From assembly GCA_024653865.1 (NCBI GenBank), contig JANLHD010000112.1:1-19923 (forward strand): DNA of 19,923 bases, written 5' to 3'. Below the pieces are notes generated by a model. The model searched no databases. It worked only from the letters and a program-made list of their open reading frames with translations, and was not told where the DNA came from. Made by a program: the position numbers and the translations under genes. The stretch's first letter is position 1. Every line of letters starts with the position of its first letter. Source of the stretch: an archaeon. Lineage in GTDB: Archaea; Iainarchaeota; Iainarchaeia; Iainarchaeales; Iainarchaeaceae. This document shows positions 1-6,310 of the stretch, in pieces.

Positions 1-928
1 TGTGTCCAATTAAACCGCAGCATCCACCCCTTGTAGTGCGCCCCCGCCAATTCCATTAAGTTTCACCCTTGCGAGTATACTTCCCAGGCGGCGGACTTAT
101 GGCCTTCGCTTCGGCACCCCCACACCACGTGGGTGCTAGGACACCTAGTCCGCATCGTTTACGGCTGGGACTAACCGGGTATCTAATCCGGGTCGCTCCC
201 CCAGCTTTCGTTCCTCACCGTCAGAGCCGTTCTCGTGAAGCGCCTTCGCTACTGGTGGTCTTTCCGGGATCACAACATTTCACCGTTACTCCGGAAATTC
301 CCTTCACGTCTCCCGGTCTCGAGCCCGTCAGTATCCCTGGCAATTCGACTCCTTAAGAGAGCCGATTTCACCAAGGACTTAACAGGCAGGCTACGAACGC
401 TTTAGGCCCAATATAAGGGGATACCACTTGGACTGTACGTATTACCGCGGCGGCTGGCACGCATCTTACCCAGTCCTTATTCGCCAACCGTTCTAGAGTT
501 GGCAAAAGCTCCCAAAGGGAGCACTCGAAGTCCCTCTGTCACACTTTCGTGCATTGCAGAAGATTCGCGCCTGCTGCACCCCGTAGGGCTAGGGTCCTTG
601 TCTCAGTACCCTTCTCCGGGCTCCCTCTCTCAAGGCCCGTATGGATCTTAGGTTTGGTGGGCAGTTACCCCGCCAACAGCCTAATCCACCGCAGTCCCAT
701 CCTCAAGCGATGACGCTTGCATGGTGCGCCTCATTTGGGAAAAAGAACATTCCAGTATCTCTTTCCTATGAAGCATTAGCCCCAGTTTCCCGGGATTAAC
801 TTCTCTTGAGGGTAGGTTGACCACGTGTTACTGAGCCGTATGCCAGAGTTCCCATAGCTGAACTCTTAGACTTGCATGGCTGAGTCGAACTTCGATAGCA
901 GTACCCGCCAGCAGGATCAGCTGGAATT
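1..928 (-). rRNA. rrs: 16S ribosomal RNA, 5' two-thirds (cut by window start)
   Basis: The reverse complement reads as archaeal 16S from its 5' end (near 928) to about E. coli position 960, where the window ends; roughly the last third is outside. Landmarks are the universal 515F site (442-460), the ATTAGATACCC region (177-187) and the GGCGGGGG/GCGGTTTAATTGGA region (1-60). The 5' end forms the expected 5-bp helix CCAGC/GCTGG around the conserved TGATCCT. That helix differs from the usual CCGGT/GCCGG but keeps pairing, which supports a functional rRNA. Several standard primer sites carry substitutions (see findings). No intron or insertion is evident in the visible part. The 5' boundary is set by analogy, within about 2 nt. 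Confidence 0.97.
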
Positions 929-986
929 ATTTTCAAGCTAATTCTGTTTTTGGCTTGTATTCGCTTAATGGAATTGTTTTTTTATG

Positions 987-1014
987 GAGGCATTATCCTA
1001 CTGCAGGATTCCTC
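987..1014 (-). other. Bulged hairpin just upstream of 16S
   Basis: The arms are GAGG (987-990) with CCTC (1011-1014) and, inside, ATCCT (995-999) with AGGAT (1005-1009), with unequal internal loops. The helix-bulge-helix shape near the mature 5' end could take part in pre-16S processing. This is inference from base pairing only. Confidence 0.45.
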
Positions 1015-1035
1015 TGGTAAAAAAACCCAACATCA

Positions 1036-1055
1036 CACCCAAAAAAGCTTGGGTG
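1036..1055 (-). terminator. 7-bp hairpin followed by T-tract on the minus strand
   Basis: CACCCAA (1036-1042) pairs perfectly with TTGGGTG (1049-1055) across a 6-nt loop. On the minus strand, 10 nt further on, comes a run of T residues (1026-1020). This could terminate a small RNA made from the leader, or simply be a leader hairpin. Confidence 0.35.
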
Positions 1056-1071
1056 CTCATGGAAATACCTT

Positions 1072-1190
1072 CAACAACTAGCGATGCACACGGCACGCAA
1101 AAAGGCGTACAATGCGAAACGCTAACCACCCACACACAGACGAAATAGACGTTATTCTGTGCGGCGTATTGGTTAGTTGGAACGTTGTTG
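1072..1190 (-). ncRNA. Candidate structured RNA in the rRNA leader
   Basis: Nested perfect complements are visible: CAACAAC (1072-1078) with GTTGTTG (1184-1190); CTAACCA (1122-1128) with TGGTTAG (1170-1176); CACAGA (1135-1140) with TCTGTG (1156-1161); GCG (1081-1083) with CGC (1120-1122, slightly overlapping the second helix); ACGC (1095-1098) with GCGT (1105-1108). Together they make a closing helix with two hairpin branches. I do not recognise RNase P, SRP or a box H/ACA or C/D RNA. It may be a leader domain of the rRNA transcript or a separate small RNA. Confidence 0.45.
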
Positions 1191-1227
1191 GGGTGTTAAA
1201 TTCTACTTATACTATTGGTTCATGCTA

Positions 1228-1239
1228 GGTTTAAAAGGC
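1228..1239 (-). promoter_or_regulatory. Probable rRNA promoter (BRE/TATA)
   Basis: The minus strand reads GCCTTTTAAACC, an archaeal BRE-TATA match, with a purine-rich start region near 1207. It is the best candidate for the rRNA promoter and gives a leader of about 280 nt. Confidence 0.55.
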
Positions 1240-1328
1240 TATCTCCCTAGTTTTGAGGCTTTTGGCGATTTAACGCGGGATTTGGCACAATTTGTAAAAA
1301 CTAAGTATTGAAGCTTTGAAGCCAAAAA

Positions 1329-1338
1329 TAATATAAAC
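1329..1338 (+). promoter_or_regulatory. TATA box of the basic orphan gene at 1359
   Basis: TAATATAAAC is centred about 26 bp before the ATG at 1359, which predicts a leaderless transcript. It diverges from the rRNA promoter. Confidence 0.5.
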
Positions 1339-1358
1339 ATAGGAAAACTAACCTAATA

Positions 1359-1748
1359 ATGCCAATCCCAGAACGCCGCAGCGCAAAAAAAGCCACGATT
1401 TCCGGTTTGGGAATTGGCCGACGCCTTATAACCGGCGGAACACCCGCATATAACATGCAGCCACTAACCACGACTTTCAAACTCATCACTTCAGAAAACA
1501 TGAGGCGGGAACACTCCGTAAGCGGCCCCGCAACAAGGCAGGATGATTTGAAAAGAATCCACGCGAAACTTCAGGAACACAAATTGGGGCTGAAAAGAAC
1601 AAAGCACCCCAAGACAGGCAAGCCAATATTCACAACTAGCATTAGGAAACTAAAAAACGGACCTGACCTCGACTCCATTCAGGGAAGAAAACAAACATAT
1701 CGTGCATTGCAGTCAGTTGAGGCAAAACTGAAATACGAAAAAACTTGA
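1359..1748 (+). CDS. Hypothetical basic protein (129 aa)
   Basis: I do not recognise this protein. The ATG at 1359 sits about 26 bp after a TATA box, with no Shine-Dalgarno motif, as expected for a leaderless mRNA. The product is rich in Lys/Arg and has no membrane segment or signal peptide. Residues 1-30 contain Gly/Arg-rich stretches (GLGIGRRLITGG) and the C-terminal half is probably helical (LKRIHAKLQEH; ALQSVEAKLKYEKT). It lies alone between the divergent rRNA promoter and a convergent minus-strand gene. A nucleic-acid-binding role would fit the charge, but that is a guess. The leaderless promoter and an open frame of normal composition support a real gene. Confidence 0.6.
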   Translation: MPIPERRSAKKATISGLGIGRRLITGGTPAYNMQPLTTTFKLITSENMRREHSVSGPATRQDDLKRIHAKLQEHKLGLKRTKHPKTGKPIFTTSIRKLKNGPDLDSIQGRKQTYRALQSVEAKLKYEKT

Positions 1749-1750
1749 TT

Positions 1751-1768
1751 GGAAAAAATATTTTTTCC
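1751..1768. terminator. 18-bp perfect palindrome, bidirectional terminator
   Basis: GGAAAAAATATTTTTTCC is a perfect palindrome lying between the convergent genes ending at 1748 and 1785. It offers a T6 run on each strand, matching archaeal oligo-T termination. Confidence 0.5.
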
Positions 1769-1784
1769 GCAAAAAAAAGAAAAA

Positions 1785-2111
1785 TTACTTCCTGCGAAAC
1801 AATCGCCCAAAAAAACCCTTTTTCTTGGGATTTACGCGCGCCTTGAGGGCATTTAATTCGACAATTCTTTCGCGCACGCTCTCTTGCGTGCCTTCCTTTA
1901 ACATATAAAAAAGAGTGCCTGCCTGGGCATCGTTTTGGCCTGTGTGGAAATCGAGGGCAAGAACGGCGCTATTCTTTTCCTTGTTCACATCGTAAATCCG
2001 CACAATGTGATCTTCCCCACGCATGACATGCGCAATGTCAAAGCGTCCGACCATTGCGCGATTAATTACCCGATCAGGAGTTATAGCAATCGGTGATTTT
2101 GCCTTTGCCAT
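1785..2111 (-). CDS. Small protein with cationic C-terminal tail, paralog A (108 aa)
   Basis: No family recognised. It is a paralog of the next gene upstream (2175-2522). Both share a middle block of the pattern V-x-RI-D-x-(E/R)-x-N-x-x-V-L-x-LDF (here RIYDVNKEKNSAVLALDF, about residues 38-55), then a helical segment (RERIVELNALKARVNPKK). Both end in a short basic amphipathic tail, here KKGFFGRLFRRK. There is no N-terminal signal or transmembrane helix. The tail resembles membrane-surface-binding amphipathic helices, so peripheral membrane or anionic-polymer attachment is a reasonable inference. The start is supported by a TATA box (2131-2142) centred 26 bp upstream, so it has its own leaderless promoter although it sits 63 bp behind its paralog. 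Confidence 0.7.
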   Translation of the reverse strand: MAKAKSPIAITPDRVINRAMVGRFDIAHVMRGEDHIVRIYDVNKEKNSAVLALDFHTGQNDAQAGTLFYMLKEGTQESVRERIVELNALKARVNPKKKGFFGRLFRRK

Positions 2112-2130
2112 AAATAAATAATTACAAAGC

Positions 2131-2142
2131 GGAATTTAAAGC
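2131..2142 (-). promoter_or_regulatory. TATA box of paralog A
   Basis: The minus strand reads AGCTTTAAATTC, centred about 26 bp before the ATG at 2111. This predicts a leaderless mRNA. Confidence 0.5.
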
Positions 2143-2174
2143 TTCTCAATCCAACATCCAATAGAAACTATAAA

Positions 2175-2522
2175 CTACCTTCGGTGCCTGCGCAAAATCC
2201 GCCCCAAAATGCCGCCCTTTTTTCTCGGCCTCGCGGCTTGCTGCACAGCCTTCAATTCCGCCACCTTTTTTTCTGCCTCCGGAAGGGAACTTGATTTCAA
2301 TACCGCAAAAATCCCCTTTGCGCGCGCCGCATCCTTTGCCAAAAAATCAAGTTCCAAAACCCCGCGATTTCTTTCCCTGTCAATCCTATAAACTGTAATC
2401 AAATTTTTGTTGCCGTGGCCCACGAGTGGGACAACGATTCTGGAAATATGCAGGTCGCCGACTTCCGCAGTTTCTGCGATTACACGTAACCTTGGATCAG
2501 CCTGCTTTGGCATATGAATCAT
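2175..2522 (-). CDS. Small protein with cationic C-terminal tail, paralog B (115 aa)
   Basis: This is the tandem paralog of 1785-2111. The shared core is VYRIDRERNRGVLELDF (about residues 45-61), then a helix (PEAEKKVAELKAVQQAAR) and a basic amphipathic end, GGILGRILRRHRR. It is soluble otherwise and of unknown function. The ATG at 2522 is preferred over the in-frame ATG at 2513 because a TATA core (2541-2552) is centred about 25 bp upstream of 2522. That TATA box overlaps the stop codon of the next gene upstream (GGCTTAA). Conservation of core and tail, with divergence elsewhere, indicates an old duplication kept under selection. Confidence 0.7.
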   Translation of the reverse strand: MIHMPKQADPRLRVIAETAEVGDLHISRIVVPLVGHGNKNLITVYRIDRERNRGVLELDFLAKDAARAKGIFAVLKSSSLPEAEKKVAELKAVQQAARPRKKGGILGRILRRHRR

Positions 2523-2540
2523 AAAATAAAAGTGCGAGGG

Positions 2541-2552
2541 CGAATTTAAGCC
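2541..2552 (-). promoter_or_regulatory. TATA box of paralog B, overlapping an upstream stop codon
   Basis: The minus strand reads GGCTTAAATTCG, centred about 25 bp before the ATG at 2522. The TAA stop of the 2546-3034 gene is part of the element. Confidence 0.5.
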
Positions 2553-3034
2553 TTTTTGTCCGGCAAGGAAGACTCAGGCATTATTGCGACAACACATCGC
2601 ATTGGTTGGGAACACTTGCTAAAATCCAAGCCCTCCAAAATTTTTGGCGGAGTAAAAGCAGCATTTGGGCGTCCGGAATAATTCTCACAATATGCGACGG
2701 CGCCAGCATTCAACTTATTATTTTCTGCATAAATCAAAGGGTCAACTGAGGAGAATTTTTCAACCATGCTATTTTCAGCAAGCACGCAGATTTGCGATGC
2801 AGGGCGTTCAATTCTTGATGCCAACGAAGCAGCCGAGAGAAAATCCCCATTTTCAAAAGTTACTCCCGCTGAGAACAAATCCCCAGGAAGCATAAAAGCC
2901 TTTTCAAGAAGGGAAGGAATTATTTCCATTGCAGTAGGAGGCTGCAAACAACAAATCTGGCTCACCATCCACCCGCTAATCAAAATGACGCCGGCAAAAA
3001 GGACGAAACCGATTATCACTTCTTTTAATTCCAC
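2546..3034 (-). CDS. Exported or membrane-anchored protein with six cysteines (162 aa)
   Basis: Family not recognised. Residues 1-25 form a short charged N-terminus plus a hydrophobic segment (VIIGFVLFAGVILISGW), a signal anchor or uncleaved signal. The rest is probably outside the membrane. It contains six Cys: an adjacent pair right after the hydrophobic segment (28-29), two central, and two near the C-terminus (SKCSQPMRC), an even number that suggests disulfides. The frame opens with GTG at 3034. No Shine-Dalgarno motif is visible. A TATA box at 3042-3053 lies too close for GTG 3034 and would fit an in-frame GTG at 3019, while another TATA at 3089-3100 would allow the longer form, so the exact start is open. 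It follows the glycosyltransferase pair by 81 bp, so glycosylation of a surface protein is conceivable. Confidence 0.65.
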   Translation of the reverse strand: MELKEVIIGFVLFAGVILISGWMVSQICCLQPPTAMEIIPSLLEKAFMLPGDLFSAGVTFENGDFLSAASLASRIERPASQICVLAENSMVEKFSSVDPLIYAENNKLNAGAVAYCENYSGRPNAAFTPPKILEGLDFSKCSQPMRCVVAIMPESSLPDKKA

Positions 3035-3115
3035 GTAAAAATAAATATAAAGGCCTTATTTATTGGTAACTATTGCCGAAACATATTTGAGATATAAAGG
3101 TTGGAAAACAATTTT

Positions 3116-4258
3116 TCACGACGCAATTTTTGCGTAAAGCTGCTCCCACTGCGAGGCGATTTTTTCTATAGAATATTTGCGCGCGGTTTCAATCGCACCC
3201 TTCCCAAGTTTTTTGCGCAAGAGCTGCGAGGAAAGGAGCTTTTCGCTTTTTTTCGCGCACTCGACAAAATCAAACGCCTTGAACAAAAAACCGTTCTTCC
3301 CATCCTTCACCGAATCCGGAATCGCCAAAAAATCGGCTCCGATTACTGGAACGCCCGCCGCCATTGCCTCAAGTATCGTGAGCCCTTGCGTCTCAATCGT
3401 GGACGCGGTGAGAAAAACATCATGCTGGGCAACGTGCTTTGCGAGTTCCGACTCGCGCAGCGCCCCAGAAAACGAGACGTGCGATTCGAGCTTCTCTTCC
3501 TTCGCGAGATCTTTAAGGAACTTGAGCGCCGGGCCCGAGCCCGTGATTGTGAGATGGGCCTTTTTGTCCTTCCACAATAAATGCTTTAACGCGAAAAACA
3601 AAACCTCGATATTTTTTTCAAAACCCACGCGCCCGAAGTAAATAATTTTGTGCGCATTCTTCGCGTAATTTTTTTTCGCGTGCGAATTGAACATCTCAAA
3701 ATCAATTGCGTTGGGGACGACCTCTACTTTTTTCGAGCCGTTCTTTTCAAGCTCACGCCTCATGGATTCGGAAGGCGTCGTAATCAAATCGCATTTGCCG
3801 TAAAAGTGGTTCGTGTACCTCCACGCGGCTTTTTTCGCGAACTTCGTGTGTTTTAGGAACGGAATCGGCAGGTACATCATGAATTCCGGAATCAACGTAT
3901 GGTAGGTTCCTATTAGTGGAACTTTGAGGCGCTTTGCATAGCGCACCCCGAGCCACCCAACACCAAAGGGAGTGTGCACGTGCACCAAATCCGGGGAAAA
4001 CTTTTTTAGTTCGCGAAGAACGCGCTTGGAAGTGGGGGCAGTTATTTTGTAATCATCATAACTCGGCAAGGGAATCGAGCGAACGTAAAGCACGCGAATG
4101 CCGTCCACTTCCTTTTCCAAAAACAAGAGGCTTTCCGAAGGCGCGACAATCAAAATTTCGTGCCCGTGCCTTTTGAGTTCACGCGAGACATTCCTAATCT
4201 GCGTAACCACGCCGTTGATCTGGGGAACATAGCTATCCGTAAAAATCGCTATCTTCAT
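3116..4258 (-). CDS. GT4-family glycosyltransferase (GT-B fold, 380 aa)
   Basis: It transfers a sugar from an activated donor to a lipid, glycan or protein acceptor at the cytoplasmic membrane face; the acceptor is unknown. The N-terminus MKIAIFTDSYVPQINGVV is the glycine-containing donor/acceptor loop typical of diacylglycerol and mannosyl transferases of this family. HTPFGVGW and GTYHT follow in the N-domain, then the C-domain with GRVGFEKN, TGSGP and the E-x7-E motif (ETQGLTILE). The ATG at 4258 is chosen over a longer reading from 4405 because the homologous fold starts here and GGTGA lies 7 nt upstream, overlapping the stop region of the GT2 gene, five bases away. The two are co-transcribed and probably act in one glycolipid or surface-glycan pathway. 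Confidence 0.92.
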   Translation of the reverse strand: MKIAIFTDSYVPQINGVVTQIRNVSRELKRHGHEILIVAPSESLLFLEKEVDGIRVLYVRSIPLPSYDDYKITAPTSKRVLRELKKFSPDLVHVHTPFGVGWLGVRYAKRLKVPLIGTYHTLIPEFMMYLPIPFLKHTKFAKKAAWRYTNHFYGKCDLITTPSESMRRELEKNGSKKVEVVPNAIDFEMFNSHAKKNYAKNAHKIIYFGRVGFEKNIEVLFFALKHLLWKDKKAHLTITGSGPALKFLKDLAKEEKLESHVSFSGALRESELAKHVAQHDVFLTASTIETQGLTILEAMAAGVPVIGADFLAIPDSVKDGKNGFLFKAFDFVECAKKSEKLLSSQLLRKKLGKGAIETARKYSIEKIASQWEQLYAKIAS

Positions 4259-4263
4259 TTTAT

Positions 4264-4968
4264 TCACCTTACGGGCTCGTAGTTTTTCGCGGCATTCCCG
4301 GTCAATTGGTATTTGATGCCGTTTATGATGTGGAAAAAAGTGAACTTCAAATAACCCCATTTTTTTACGCGCCTCGCGGAAACGCTGACATCCACGCCAA
4401 GGCAAAATTTCACCCTCCCGATTTTTTTCATCCTTTTCGCGAGGTCAAGGTCCTCGGCGGTCACAAGCGAAGTGTCAAAGCCCCTGATTTTTTCAAAAGC
4501 GCTTCTGCGCACTACAATGTTCGAGCCCACGGGATTGTGGAAACCAAAAAACGCGAGGAACGGAAGGTAGAGATCCATCACAAGTTTGCTTGCGGAGCGC
4601 TCCCAGCTCGGGGTGTCGGAAAAATAAACCGGGCCGTAGAGCATTACAAGTTTTGAGTCCGCCTCGAATTGCGCCACGGCGCGTTCAATCCAATAAGATG
4701 GCAACTGCGCGTCCGCATCCGTGAAGGCGATTATTTTCCCCTTTGCGGAATTTGCCGCGGCCTGCCTTTGAAATGCGGCGGAGCGCCTCTTCTCAAAAAC
4801 AACCCTGGCACCCGCTTTTTTTGCAATTTTTTCGGTGGCATCCTCGCTGTAGCCATCGCCAACAATCACCTCAAAAGAATGGCGGGTTTTTTGGGCAAAG
4901 GCACTGGCAAGAGTTGTGCCAATGTAATTTTCCTCATTAAGCGCGCCTATGGCGATTGAAACGAGCAT
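4264..4968 (-). CDS. GT2-family glycosyltransferase (GT-A fold, 234 aa)
   Basis: This is an inverting nucleotide-sugar transferase. The N-terminus has the GT-A Rossmann pattern (VSIAIGALNEENYI, then VIVGDGYSEDAT). The metal-binding DXD motif is TDADAQLP (DAD at 84-86) and the later acidic motif is TAEDLDL (ED at 172-173). The C-terminal hydrophobic stretch (YLKFTFFHIINGIKYQL) could touch the membrane, but there is no clear multi-span domain, so it resembles short archaeal dolichol-phosphate-sugar or glycolipid transferases. A TATA core at 4989-5000 is centred about 26 bp before the ATG, making it the first, leaderless gene of a GT2-GT4 operon. The acceptor cannot be deduced. Confidence 0.9.
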   Translation of the reverse strand: MLVSIAIGALNEENYIGTTLASAFAQKTRHSFEVIVGDGYSEDATEKIAKKAGARVVFEKRRSAAFQRQAAANSAKGKIIAFTDADAQLPSYWIERAVAQFEADSKLVMLYGPVYFSDTPSWERSASKLVMDLYLPFLAFFGFHNPVGSNIVVRRSAFEKIRGFDTSLVTAEDLDLAKRMKKIGRVKFCLGVDVSVSARRVKKWGYLKFTFFHIINGIKYQLTGNAAKNYEPVR

Positions 4969-4988
4969 TAGAATAAAATTATAGAAAT

Positions 4989-5000
4989 GGAAATTTAAAG
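4989..5000 (-). promoter_or_regulatory. TATA box of the glycosyltransferase operon
   Basis: The minus strand reads CTTTAAATTTCC, about 26 bp before the ATG at 4968. Confidence 0.5.
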
Positions 5001-5014
5001 CTGCTTATTTCCAT

Positions 5015-5143
5015 TTACTTGGCCCTTTGCCTCATGTAGCGCTTCTTTCTCTTCTGGCGCCTCGTTCTCTTCTTGTGCCACTTCCAGCGCTGCCTGGACC
5101 TGGTCTTCTTAAACCTTGAAGTGTCATTGCTTCTTCTGCTCAA
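5015..5143 (-). CDS. rpl41e: Ribosomal protein eL41 (42 aa, TTG start)
   Basis: This tiny gene has 42 codons. The C-terminal part KWHKKRTRRQKRKKRYMRQR lines up almost residue by residue with the 25-aa eL41 consensus (K-W-x-KKR-x-RR-x-KRK-R). eL41 is a single basic helix at the interface of the ribosomal subunits. Here it carries an N-terminal extension of about 17 residues (RRSNDTSRFKKTRSRQR), also basic. An in-frame TGA directly upstream leaves TTG at 5143 as the only start of this length, and GGTGA sits 6 nt before it. A TATA core at 5220-5230 would give a leader of about 55 nt. Its position next to no other ribosomal gene is typical of this protein. Confidence 0.85.
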   Translation of the reverse strand: MSRRSNDTSRFKKTRSRQRWKWHKKRTRRQKRKKRYMRQRAK

Positions 5144-5171
5144 AAATGCTCACCAAATAAAAAACGCATTT

Positions 5172-5192
5172 AACCCGCCAAAAAAACGGGTT
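5172..5192. other. Hairpin between the eL41 promoter and start
   Basis: AACCCG (5172-5177) pairs with CGGGTT (5187-5192) across a 9-nt loop, with T residues continuing to 5195 on the plus strand. On the minus strand it would lie in the eL41 leader, or behind the transporter gene as a terminator. The role is undecided. Confidence 0.3.
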
Positions 5193-5219
5193 TTTATTCT
5201 AGGATTCTTTGATGCCACA

Positions 5220-5230
5220 GGTTTAAAAAG
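5220..5230 (-). promoter_or_regulatory. Possible eL41 TATA box
   Basis: The minus strand reads CTTTTTAAACC. A start near 5199 would give a leader that includes the Shine-Dalgarno motif GGTGA before TTG 5143. Confidence 0.4.
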
Positions 5231-5273
5231 CTTTATTCGCGGATTGGCGGCGCCTGGGCTTTTGAGGCAAAAT

Positions 5274-5942
5274 TCAGGCTTTTGCGCCTTTTAGCCATCC
5301 CACGGCGGCGTACACAAAAGGCGTGTTCAGGAACGAAAGCACAAGTTTTAGGAACAAATAAGGAAGGGCAAGCGCGACAACATACTCCGCTGGGTAGCCT
5401 GCGAGGATCCCAAAAAAATCGAAGAACGCGAGGAACATGAAAACAAAAGTGTCAATTGTCTGGCCAACCAGGTTGCTGATGTTGCTCCTGAGCCAGAGCA
5501 TTTTGCCACCGAATTTTTCCTTTAACTTGGTGAAAACAAACGCGTCATTCAAATCTGCCATCGCAAAAGCCGCAATGCTCGCAATGATTATTCTAAGGCT
5601 CGAATTGAAAACCGGGTCGAACTGCTCCGGGGTGAGCCAGCTCCTTGAGGCGAACGGAAGCCACACCGAAATGAGAGTTATTATTGAAACAAAAATTAGC
5701 ACAAGCACGCCAAGAAGAATTGTTTCCCTCGCCTTGCGCCTTCCGTGCACCTCGTTGATTGCATCAAGCAAAAAGAAGGTCATGAAAAACGGAATCAATC
5801 CAACGGAGAAGTCAATTGGAAAGCCAAGCAAATTAATGCTTGCGATTTTGCTTCCAACCATGTTGGACATTATTACCGCGGCAATGAACACGGTTACAAA
5901 AAGGCTCGTCCTAAAATCCATGGACTCGAATTGTTTAAGCAT
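5274..5942 (-). CDS. YhhQ/VUT-family queuosine- or archaeosine-precursor transporter (222 aa)
   Basis: This is an integral membrane importer of deazaguanine precursors (preQ0/preQ1 class), used for tRNA modification; in archaea the end product would be archaeosine. Family hallmarks are LLDAINEVHGRRKAR (about residues 58-72) and LRSNISNLVGQTIDTFVF (151-168), between about six hydrophobic segments. The length is normal for the family. ATG 5942 is preferred over an in-frame GTG at 5966 because GGTGA lies 7 nt before the ATG. A TATA core at 6018-6029 implies a leader of about 55 nt. No tRNA-guanine transglycosylase or synthesis gene is in view, so precursor scavenging is inferred from the family alone. 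Confidence 0.88.
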   Translation of the reverse strand: MLKQFESMDFRTSLFVTVFIAAVIMSNMVGSKIASINLLGFPIDFSVGLIPFFMTFFLLDAINEVHGRRKARETILLGVLVLIFVSIITLISVWLPFASRSWLTPEQFDPVFNSSLRIIIASIAAFAMADLNDAFVFTKLKEKFGGKMLWLRSNISNLVGQTIDTFVFMFLAFFDFFGILAGYPAEYVVALALPYLFLKLVLSFLNTPFVYAAVGWLKGAKA

Positions 5943-6017
5943 TAAGCATTCACCAATAGGCCTCACAAACCAATTTCTCGGGGCTTGATATTGGACAAAT
6001 AGATAAAAGCAGGACCG

Positions 6018-6029
6018 ATTAATAAAGGT
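6018..6029 (-). promoter_or_regulatory. TATA box of the precursor transporter
   Basis: The minus strand reads CCTTTATTAATC. The predicted start near 5997 leaves a leader carrying GGTGA before ATG 5942. Confidence 0.45.
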
Positions 6030-6098
6030 TGCGCGGCGAAAGCGGCGAACAGGGATTCACGGGCAAAGATTAGGCGTTCCCCTAACAATTTGGAACGC

Positions 6099-6109
6099 GA
6101 TATATAAAT
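6099..6109 (+). promoter_or_regulatory. Strong TATA box before a micro-ORF
   Basis: GATATATAAAT is centred about 24-26 bp before the ATG at 6128. There is no other gene nearby on this strand that it could serve. Confidence 0.5.
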
Positions 6110-6127
6110 CAAAAGCGAATACTAATT

Positions 6128-6190
6128 ATGAAATACCTCATAATGGTCGCACTCGCGTTTCTCATGACGCTCGCACAGCTTTGGATGTAA
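6128..6190 (+). CDS. Candidate 20-aa hydrophobic micropeptide
   Basis: The ATG-to-TAA frame encodes 20 residues, MKYLIMVALAFLMTLAQLWM: one Lys near the start and then an almost unbroken hydrophobic helix long enough to span or line a membrane. A strong TATA core is placed exactly where a leaderless transcript would start at this ATG, the same geometry seen for larger genes in the window. It is bounded by the divergent transporter promoter and a short inverted repeat after the stop (AATGCC 6191-6196 with GGCATT 6215-6220). No family recognised. It could instead be the 5' end of a small RNA. Confidence 0.45.
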   Translation: MKYLIMVALAFLMTLAQLWM

Positions 6191-6282
6191 AATGCCCTAA
6201 AAACCCCCCCATTTGGCATTCAAGCCATTTAGAAAGCCGTTTGGCTGTTACCGACCCCTTTAACTGGAAATCACAGCACTAA

Positions 6283-6291
6283 TTATATAAA
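6283..6291 (+). promoter_or_regulatory. TATA-like element before the 32-aa ORF
   Basis: TTATATAAA is centred about 24 bp before ATG 6311. If used it would remove the Shine-Dalgarno motif at 6297-6302, so either this element or the ribosome site is functional, not clearly both. Confidence 0.35.
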
Positions 6292-6310
6292 TACAAGAGG
6301 TGTCCCCCCA

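Larger units (their letters stand above)
929..1207 (-). other. Pre-16S leader region (no protein gene)
   Basis: This is the stretch between the proposed rRNA transcription start (about 1207) and the mature 16S 5' end. I see no coding frame in it. Read on the minus strand it holds three foldable parts in order: a three-way-junction-like element (1190-1072), a 7-bp hairpin (1055-1036) followed by a T-rich tract (1026-1020), and a bulged hairpin (1014-987) about 60 nt before 16S. In archaea the 16S leader normally pairs with the 3' trailer to form a processing stem. The trailer is outside the window, so that pairing cannot be tested. Confidence 0.6.

Noticed and set aside
69..356. Open frame of 95 aa on the plus strand
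   Set aside because: It lies wholly inside the antisense of 16S rRNA and has no promoter or ribosome site.
1020..1200. RNase P RNA or SRP RNA in the rRNA leader
   Set aside because: The element is structured, but none of the conserved core sequences of either RNA could be found and it is too short.
5172..5195. Plus-strand intrinsic terminator
   Set aside because: It looks like one on the plus strand, but no plus-strand gene precedes it; kept only as a hairpin of unclear use.
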